Of a stretch of 64,000 nt of DNA, positions 57,754 through 64,000 are shown piece after piece. The notes beneath the pieces are model-generated. The model saw only the letters and a list, made by a program, of their open reading frames with translations, did not search any database and was not told where the DNA came from. The translations under genes were made by a program, and so were the position numbers. The stretch's first letter is position 1. Each line of letters opens with the position of its first letter. This DNA comes from an uncultured Eubacteriales bacterium (GTDB lineage Bacteria; Bacillota; Clostridia; Christensenellales; Aristaeellaceae), in the NCBI GenBank assembly GCA_902800625.1, contig CADCFG010000019.1, positions 22,848 through 86,847 on the forward strand, given 5' to 3'.

Positions 57754-60700
57754 ATGAAACAGGGAAGGAAGACACAGAGCTTTTTGCGTGCGTTGGTGGC
57801 ATGCCTGGTCGCGGTGACGGTCATGACCGTGTGCGCCGGACCGGCCTTCGCAATGAACTTCTCAGGGGACATCCATGTTTGGTCACTAGGTGCATACTTT
57901 TATAGGGATGATTTAGCTAATTATCGGGACAATTTGTATATTGCAAAAGATTGTAAGATAAAAAAAACCGGCAATGAACGAGTGGTCATAAACATACAGG
58001 ATGCACAGGGAAATGTTGTCGAAAGCATTGAATCGCCAGGCGCAAGCGGTGTTTCCTATGATGTAGTCTTCTGGACAACGGACGCGAGGTTTAAGGTAAT
58101 AAACGCAGACTATGGCGGGAATAATGTTGTTTTGAGGGAAACGGGTTTGCCCGATGACTTCATATACCCCACAGCAAGAGACCTGGACTATACCGGATCG
58201 GAACAGGCCCTGCTCACCGGGGGAAACGTTCCCGCCGGTTGGAGAATTATTTATACCGTAGATGATGGAAGCTTCAGCATGAATGAGATACCGAAGCGCA
58301 CAGAACCGGGAACGTATACAGTGTCCTGGTGCGCCGCTGATCACTCATATGTCTCGCATGTCTACAAAAAGACCATAAAGATCAAAGGAATCAATCCCCT
58401 GACCTTTGCCGATACGACATTGAGGGTGCCCTTCAGCAGCTCCAATGCCGTGAGGGCAACGATGCAGAGCGTCCAGAACGCGCAGGGGAGCGTAACCTAC
58501 GAGATTCTAAACCAGCCGGAAGGGAATCATTTCTCGATTGAAGGCAATAAGCTGGTCGTACCCGCGGGCACCCCCGCCGGAGAATATAGTGTGCGTATGT
58601 GCGCGACGGCGGCGGGCAACAGTGACTATAGTAGAGGGGTTGCCTATGCTACCATCACCGTGAAGGTGATAGATGATGTGTATCCGATCTGGGTCGGCGG
58701 CAGTGCGATCACCGTAGCGAGCCCGTCCGGCGAAGGCTGGCACTATGACGCGGAGAGCAACACCCTCACCCTGAATGGCTACAGCTACAACCAAGCGGGA
58801 TATTCTGATGCCGCGATTTACGCCGATGGCGATCTGAACATTGAGCTCAATGGTACAAACACGGTTGCATGCACGACTTACGGCATCTATGTTCAGGGGA
58901 ATTTGACGATTGACGGCACTGGATCTCTGGATGCCGCCAGCAGCTCCGGATTTGGTATCTACACCAAGGACGGGGACATCACCATCAACGGCGGCACGGT
59001 GACGGCTACCGGCGCCAATTCAAAGCCGGCCATCCGAAGCGACGGCGGCAGCGTATTGATAACAGATGGCAAAGTGACCGCCACTGCCAGAGGTGATCAA
59101 GTAAGTGCGCTTTCCGCCGGCCAGAAAGTAAAGATCAGCGGCGGCGATGTGAATGCCCAAAACCCAGAAAAGGCAAATTACCAATACGGCTATGGCATCG
59201 ACGGCGGTACGGGCGTAGAGATCACCGGCGGTAAAGTCTACGTCGTCGGCGAAGAATATTGCATCAAAGGCAGCCCCGTGACGATCGGAAAGGGCATGGT
59301 TGGCAAGGCTTGGATAAGGTTTTACGGTACACAGATAGATGTTACCGATGACTTTGTGACCGCACGAAATAATCATACGTTGGAAAAGGCGCTTATCGAG
59401 CCGCATGCCCACAGCTTCACCTATGAGGTGGGAACCGGCAATGAGGCAAACACCATCACCGCCACCTGCTCGGCGGCGCATTGCACGCTGGATGACGGAA
59501 CCGAGGAACATAACCCAAAGGTCGCGCTGACCATCAATGCAGCCAATGCGAATTATGACGAAGCTGCCCATGGCGCGAGCCTTGATATTATGGCCTGGAC
59601 GGCGGCGGGGCTGAACGCGCCGACCACCATCCAGTATGCGGACCGCAATAACACAGAGGCCGGGCTGAGCGACACCGCGCCCACCAACGCGGGCGACTAT
59701 ACCGCCAGCGTGACGGTTGAAGACAAGACCGCTACGGCGGACTTCACCATCAGCAGGGCGGACATCGAGCTGAGCGTCACCCTTGAAGGATGGACCTACG
59801 GTGAGGAGGCCAATGCACCCAGCGTGACCGGCAACCCCGACAACGGCGCGGTGACTTATACCTACAAGGAGCAGAACGCCGAAGATTCGACTTATGTCGC
59901 TGATGTGCCGACGAACGCGGGCCAGTACACTGTCAAGGCCACCTTCGCCGAAACGGACAACTACAACGCCGGCGAGGCCACGGCGGACTTCGCCATCGCC
60001 AAGGCCGATATCGAGCCGAGCGTTACCCTTGAAGGCTGGACCTACGGTGAGGAGGCCAATGCGCCCAGCGTGGACGCTGAAACCAACCCCGGCAACGGCG
60101 ATGTGACCTACACTTATAAGGTCAAAGATGCCGATGACAGCACCTATACATCTACTGTTCCGACGGCAGCCGGCAATTACACAGTCAAGGCTGCTATAGC
60201 AGAGACCGCAAACTACAACAGCGGCGTGGCTACAAAAGACTTCACCATCAGCAAGGCCGCGCTCACTGTGACCGCCAAGGATCAGAACGTCTCTGTGGGC
60301 GACGAAGTGCCTGACCTTTCCTCGCCTGTTCTGGACACACATTACACCGTTACGGGGCTTGTGGGTGAGGACGCACTGACCACCGCTCCGGTGCTGGCCT
60401 ATCAGAAGAATGGCAGCGCGGCCACTCCGGACAGTGCCACGGCAAGCACCTATGACATCGTTGCCAGCGGAGCAAGCGCAAGTGATAATTACACTATTAG
60501 CTATACAAAGGGAACACTGACGATCGCAAAGGGCAAAGCTGTAGCTGCTACGGTTACTGCGAACAACAGAACCTACGACGGAACAGAAAAGCCGCTGGTG
60601 ACCGTGGATGATTCTACGCTGGTGGGCGGCGAAATGCAGTATGCCCTCGGCACCGCAACCGAAGTCACCGGAGAGTACGGCGCGGCCATCCCCACCGCCA

Positions 60701-61119
60701 CCGACATCGGAACCTACTATGTGTGGTACAGGGTCGTCGGGGACGACAATCACGAGAGCACCGACGAGCTCGGCCCGATCGAGGTGAATCTCGATCCCGA
60801 GCACGAGTTTGGCACGCCGGACTTCGTCCTGCCTGAACAGCTGGACGTCCTGGACGAAAGCGCGTTTGAAGGGGTGCCTTCCCTGAAGGTCATCGACGCC
60901 CACAGCTGTGCGTCCATCGGCAGGGATGCCTTCAAGGGCACAGGCCTGGAGCAGATCCGGCTGCCGAAGGATTGCGAGATCGATCCCGAAGCGTTCGGCG
61001 AGCAGCGGATCTGCGTCTTCGCCCCCGCGGGCGGCACGACGCACGGCCCCATGAAGCGTCTGATTCAAGGCGCTTCATGGGGCCGTCCCCTGTTTTGGAG
61101 TTGCCCCAGTCTCCCGTGA
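57754..61119 (+). CDS. Secreted repeat protein 2 (beta-helix, MBG repeats), C-terminus altered
   Basis: 1121 residues from ATG 57754 (CAGGAGG upstream). Signal peptide 1-33 (GPAFA). An Ig-like N-terminal half, then a right-handed beta-helix-like carbohydrate-binding region (about 313-545: AIYADGDLNIELNGTNTVAC, GIYVQGNLTIDGTGSLDAAS), two near-identical WTYGEEANAPSV repeats, an MBG_2 domain (LTVTAKDQNVSVGDEVPDLS) and the shared C-terminal module. After GGTT the frame reads HGPMKRLIQGASWGRP, which is the translated hairpin, because a net 70-base deletion removed the original end and stop. Confidence 0.88.
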   Translation: MKQGRKTQSFLRALVACLVAVTVMTVCAGPAFAMNFSGDIHVWSLGAYFYRDDLANYRDNLYIAKDCKIKKTGNERVVINIQDAQGNVVESIESPGASGVSYDVVFWTTDARFKVINADYGGNNVVLRETGLPDDFIYPTARDLDYTGSEQALLTGGNVPAGWRIIYTVDDGSFSMNEIPKRTEPGTYTVSWCAADHSYVSHVYKKTIKIKGINPLTFADTTLRVPFSSSNAVRATMQSVQNAQGSVTYEILNQPEGNHFSIEGNKLVVPAGTPAGEYSVRMCATAAGNSDYSRGVAYATITVKVIDDVYPIWVGGSAITVASPSGEGWHYDAESNTLTLNGYSYNQAGYSDAAIYADGDLNIELNGTNTVACTTYGIYVQGNLTIDGTGSLDAASSSGFGIYTKDGDITINGGTVTATGANSKPAIRSDGGSVLITDGKVTATARGDQVSALSAGQKVKISGGDVNAQNPEKANYQYGYGIDGGTGVEITGGKVYVVGEEYCIKGSPVTIGKGMVGKAWIRFYGTQIDVTDDFVTARNNHTLEKALIEPHAHSFTYEVGTGNEANTITATCSAAHCTLDDGTEEHNPKVALTINAANANYDEAAHGASLDIMAWTAAGLNAPTTIQYADRNNTEAGLSDTAPTNAGDYTASVTVEDKTATADFTISRADIELSVTLEGWTYGEEANAPSVTGNPDNGAVTYTYKEQNAEDSTYVADVPTNAGQYTVKATFAETDNYNAGEATADFAIAKADIEPSVTLEGWTYGEEANAPSVDAETNPGNGDVTYTYKVKDADDSTYTSTVPTAAGNYTVKAAIAETANYNSGVATKDFTISKAALTVTAKDQNVSVGDEVPDLSSPVLDTHYTVTGLVGEDALTTAPVLAYQKNGSAATPDSATASTYDIVASGASASDNYTISYTKGTLTIAKGKAVAATVTANNRTYDGTEKPLVTVDDSTLVGGEMQYALGTATEVTGEYGAAIPTATDIGTYYVWYRVVGDDNHESTDELGPIEVNLDPEHEFGTPDFVLPEQLDVLDESAFEGVPSLKVIDAHSCASIGRDAFKGTGLEQIRLPKDCEIDPEAFGEQRICVFAPAGGTTHGPMKRLIQGASWGRPLFWSCPSLP
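60624..61041 (+). repeat. C-terminal module, copy 2 (418 bp)
   Basis: Same length as copy 1, differing at scattered sites, ending at the same GGCGGCACGACG. Confidence 0.85.
61043..61086. repeat. Hairpin copy inside the end of gene 2
   Basis: Same 16-bp stem as 57373-57416, here translated as part of the protein and followed by the same flank. Confidence 0.8.
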
Positions 61120-61166
61120 AGAGCCAGAAAAATCCAAAAATCGTCCAGAAAAGCCCGGATAATCGA

Positions 61167-61195
61167 TTGCTTTCAAGCTAAATTTGTGATATTAT
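61167..61195 (+). promoter_or_regulatory. Promoter of secreted repeat protein 3
   Basis: TTGCTT (61167-61172), 17-base spacer, TATTAT (61190-61195), identical boxes to gene 2. Confidence 0.7.
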
Positions 61196-61199
61196 TACT

Positions 61200-61349
61200 A
61201 TGTAACTCTTACTGCTGATGGGCGAGCGCTGAATTCCTGTGCTCACAGGCGAACCACGCCCCTTGGAGGCCTGCAATCTATATCGCGGATGGATAACCGT
61301 AGAAATCGGTGTTTATCATAGAAGGGAACAAAACGAGGAGGTTAAACAG
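61200..61349 (+). promoter_or_regulatory. 5' leader of secreted repeat protein 3
   Basis: About 150 bases, shorter than the others. Starts like leader 2 (TGTAACTCTTACTGCTGATGG) and contains GCGGATGGATAACCGT, the motif also in leader 1 near 54690. Confidence 0.5.
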
Positions 61350-64000
61350 ATGAAGTTCACGGTCAAGAAACTGGCGGTATACCTGCTGGCGCTGGCGCTG
61401 CTCGTCGGGCTGGTGCCGGGGATGAGCCCGGCGGCGCTGGCAGACGACAATCCTTATGCCAGCATTAAAAACACCACGACAGTCATAAAGTTTGACAACA
61501 AGGATTGGTATCTTATCAATTACGACGACAGTACAGTGACACTGCTTACAAAAGAATGCGTTGGTAAATCAGTGTATATTCCTGATGGTGTTCTTAGCTC
61601 AGTATCTTACGAAAATTCTGTCGCAAAAGGAATAGTAGATCAATACTATAATAATAATTTCTCTGTTGCAGCAAAAGGAGCGGTTTCAGATGGAAGAATG
61701 TTCCTTCTGACAAGGCAGGATGCGAAGAATATACTCGATGCAAACAGAGATGTGTTAAAATGCCCTAAGGTAAGTGCACAAGGTTACTGGTGGACATGCA
61801 CGAACGGAGGACAAGCGGGCTATATGTTTGTCGTGTGCTACGAACCTTACGGCGCAGGGACCATTTCCAGCGGTATGTCAGGGCATTATGAATGCGGAGT
61901 GCGTCCCGCCTTAAAGCTCAAGCTGGATTCTGTAAGCTTCTCATATATCAATCTGATAGGCGGGGGAAATGCGACAGCCAGTGGGGGCGCAACCAAACAG
62001 GCTTATTTTGACTGCGGCAATACCCGCAGCGATATGACAACCGTAACCTATACGGCAAATAGCGGATATTATTTCCCGGAAGATTACCATGTCGACTCCG
62101 TCAACGGAATCACTGTGACCCGCGACAGCTACACCCAGATCACGGTCTCCGGAACCCCGACTGCTGAAACTACTGAAATCGAACTGCCCGCGGCGACGGC
62201 AAAAACGACCCCGGATACGCCAACGACACCTGTCGCGGTGAGGTGCACGGACGCAAACAACAATGACGGAAAGCTCACCGGCGTTACAGCCGCTATGGAG
62301 TATAAAAAGTCGGATGCCCAGGAATGGACGGCCATAACGGGCAGCGACGTTACAGGACTTGTGCCCGGAACCTACTATGTGCGTATAAAGGAAACGTATA
62401 CGACCAATGCGTCTGCCAATCAGGAGCTGATCGTTACGACCTACAACGCCGCCACGCCGCCGACCCTTACGGGCTGGTCCGGGGCCTATGACACATACGC
62501 CCACAGCGTTACCGCGGAAGGCCAAGTAGGGGGAACCGTAAACTACAGTACGAGCGACGACGGAACGACTTGGAGCGATTGGTCGGAAACTGTGCCGTCG
62601 CGGACCAATGTGGGCGTCACCTATGTGAAGGCGTACACGAAACCAGACGCTGATCACACCGATTCGGTAGTCACCGCGGTCGTAGAGATCAACATCTCCA
62701 AGGGCGATCCCACCGCGACCCCGCCCACCGGCCTGACCGCGACCTACGGCCAGACGCTGTCTGCTGTGTCGCTGGAGGGTAAGAATCCGGAGAGCAACAC
62801 GGAAGGCACATGGGCGTGGGCGGACGGCGAGCAATCGGTCGGCGAGGTCGGGGAGCATACCTTCAAGGCAAACTTTACGCCTGACGACACGGACAACTAC
62901 AACAGCAAAACCAACCTGGACGTGACCGTGACGGTTGAAAAGGCCGACCCCACCGCCGCCGCGCCCACCGGCCTGAAGGCGACCTACGGCCAGACGCTTT
63001 CGGAAGTGACGCTGACGAACCCCGATGGCAACACGCCGGGCAGCTGGGCGTGGGCGGACGGCACTCAGAGTGTCGGCAACGCCGGGGAGAATCCCTTCCA
63101 GGTGAATTTCACGCCCACGGACGCGACGAATTACAACACCGTCAGCGCCAGCGTGACCGTGACGGTTGAAAAGGCCGACCCCACCGCGAATCCGCCCACG
63201 CCCACGGCCATCTACGGCCAGACGCTTTCGCAGGTGGCACTGGAAAACCCGACGGGCAACACGGCGGGCCGCTGGACATGGGTGGACGACGGCGCCACGA
63301 GCGTCGGCGATCCCGGCGATCACACCTTCAAGGCAAGCTTTGCGCCTGACGATGATAAAAACTACGATCTCGTCAGCAATGTGGTCGTGACGGTAACGGT
63401 GAACAAGGCGGTGGTTGAGCTCCCGGCCATTGCGGACATGGTCTACACGGGCAAAAAGCAGATCCCGGTTGTGCCGGAGAATGACCTTTACGATATCGTG
63501 TTGAACGCGGGCGGCACGGCTGTGGGTGAATACTCCGTCGTGCTGGCGCTTACGGACTCTGTCCGCTACAAGTGGCCGGACAGTGACAAACCGTCCACGG
63601 TAATTCAGTTCCGAATCAACAAGGCCGACCCAACCGTGACCGCGCCGACGGCAAAGGCGCTGGCTTATAACGGACAGTCTCAGGAGCTTGTCACTGCCGG
63701 GGAAGCCGAGGGCGGCGAAATGCAGTATGCCATCGGCACCGCAACCGAAGCCACCGGAACGTATGGCACAGCGATTCCCACCGCCACCGACATCGGAACC
63801 TACTATGTGTGGTACAGGGTCGTCGGGGACGACAACCACGAGAGCACCGACGAGCTCGGCCCGGTCGAGGTGGCCCTTGCGCCCAGTCCCGAGTTCGGCG
63901 AGCCGGACTTCATCCTGCCCGAGCAGCTGAAGGTTCTGGACGAAAGCGCGTTTGAAGGCGTGACCTCCCTGACGATCGTCGACGCCCACAACTGCACGTC
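61350..64000 (+). CDS. Secreted repeat protein 3 (DUF6273, MBG repeats), truncated by window
   Basis: 883 codons seen from ATG 61350 (GAGGAGG upstream), open at base 64000. Signal peptide 1-31 (AALADD). DUF6273 domain about 32-190 (GYWWTCTNGGQAGYMF, CGVRPALKLKL). Ig-like domains follow, then three repeats of about 78 residues (KADPTA...ATYGQTLS...) starting at 62700, 62940 and 63171, and the shared C-terminal module from about 787. Paralogue of proteins 1 and 2. Confidence 0.85.
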   Translation, partial: MKFTVKKLAVYLLALALLVGLVPGMSPAALADDNPYASIKNTTTVIKFDNKDWYLINYDDSTVTLLTKECVGKSVYIPDGVLSSVSYENSVAKGIVDQYYNNNFSVAAKGAVSDGRMFLLTRQDAKNILDANRDVLKCPKVSAQGYWWTCTNGGQAGYMFVVCYEPYGAGTISSGMSGHYECGVRPALKLKLDSVSFSYINLIGGGNATASGGATKQAYFDCGNTRSDMTTVTYTANSGYYFPEDYHVDSVNGITVTRDSYTQITVSGTPTAETTEIELPAATAKTTPDTPTTPVAVRCTDANNNDGKLTGVTAAMEYKKSDAQEWTAITGSDVTGLVPGTYYVRIKETYTTNASANQELIVTTYNAATPPTLTGWSGAYDTYAHSVTAEGQVGGTVNYSTSDDGTTWSDWSETVPSRTNVGVTYVKAYTKPDADHTDSVVTAVVEINISKGDPTATPPTGLTATYGQTLSAVSLEGKNPESNTEGTWAWADGEQSVGEVGEHTFKANFTPDDTDNYNSKTNLDVTVTVEKADPTAAAPTGLKATYGQTLSEVTLTNPDGNTPGSWAWADGTQSVGNAGENPFQVNFTPTDATNYNTVSASVTVTVEKADPTANPPTPTAIYGQTLSQVALENPTGNTAGRWTWVDDGATSVGDPGDHTFKASFAPDDDKNYDLVSNVVVTVTVNKAVVELPAIADMVYTGKKQIPVVPENDLYDIVLNAGGTAVGEYSVVLALTDSVRYKWPDSDKPSTVIQFRINKADPTVTAPTAKALAYNGQSQELVTAGEAEGGEMQYAIGTATEATGTYGTAIPTATDIGTYYVWYRVVGDDNHESTDELGPVEVALAPSPEFGEPDFILPEQLKVLDESAFEGVTSLTIVDAHNCT
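63710..64000 (+). repeat. C-terminal module, copy 3 (incomplete at window edge)
   Basis: Begins with the same GGGCGGCGAAATGCAGTATG as copies 1 and 2 and diverges slightly (APSPEFGEPDF). Confidence 0.8.

Noticed and set aside
59020..63989. Two minus-strand frames of identical length (682 codons, 59020-61068 and 61941-63989) and a third of 656 codons (55412-57382) opposite the secreted repeat genes
   Set aside because: They follow the repeat modules of the sense genes, which explains their similarity to each other; no ribosome sites or signal sequences. The equal length of the first two is coincidence of window and module spacing.

Overview
The window looks like a chromosomal segment of a high-GC, Gram-positive gut bacterium of the class Clostridia (Bacillota), probably near the Christensenellales or Oscillospirales. 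This rests on strong GC bias at third codon positions, AGGAGG-type ribosome sites with ATG/GTG/TTG starts, TTGACA/TATAAT-like promoters, MBG/DUF6273 secreted proteins, class II GalT, and small gut-Clostridia families (DUF4298, DUF4177, C_GCAxxG_C_C). I saw no rRNA, tRNA, CRISPR array or phage block.

Layout. 1-5 kb: amino-acid permease (cut by the window edge), then a glycerate-use locus (GntP permease, glycerate kinase) divergent from a CdaR-type regulator. 5-10 kb: small enzymes (ThpR, methyltransferase, LOG protein, deformylase homologue, esterase) and a GNAT gene remnant. 10.1-10.7 kb: three tandem copies of a 212-bp unit. 10.8-15 kb: flavodoxin-like reductase, an acyl-AMP ligase with its own acyl carrier protein, and a diguanylate cyclase. 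15-28.9 kb: long minus-strand runs of closely packed or overlapping genes (DUF819, DUF3990, rhodanese, U32-like, NUDIX, hydrolases, phosphoesterase; then thioesterase, flavin reductase, GNAT, zinc ribbon, DUF4298, DUF2974), interrupted by a plus-strand radical SAM gene and an IS200/IS605 remnant. 29-37 kb: iron alcohol dehydrogenase, then an AraC-controlled sugar-type locus (Gfo/Idh oxidoreductase, VOC protein, ABC binding protein, two permeases, second VOC protein). 37-43 kb: ABC exporter, LytTR/DUF3021 pair, P-type cation ATPase with a duplicated leader hairpin, zincin-like peptidase. 43.5-46 kb: polysaccharide deacetylase and a cytoplasmic GH10 xylanase. 46-51.6 kb: three secreted proteins and galKT. 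52-54.2 kb: XRE-cupin regulator with an acyl-CoA ligase.

54.4-64 kb is the most unusual part: three consecutive genes for very large secreted repeat proteins, the third running off the window. Each has its own TTGNNN-17-TATNAT promoter and a long, hairpin-rich untranslated leader, and all three carry a nearly identical C-terminal module. In the second gene a net deletion of about 70 bp has removed the original stop, so the protein now ends by translating the downstream hairpin. The locus looks like an actively duplicating and recombining surface or secreted antigen/adhesin family.

Intergenic DNA is rich in palindromic repeats: GGGGCTGTCTC hairpins at three sites, a run of small hairpins with ATGAATT-like spacers, a REP-like inverted repeat inside the sugar ABC operon, and CCTTCCCC palindromes. 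All functional calls are from reading the sequence; no database search was run.
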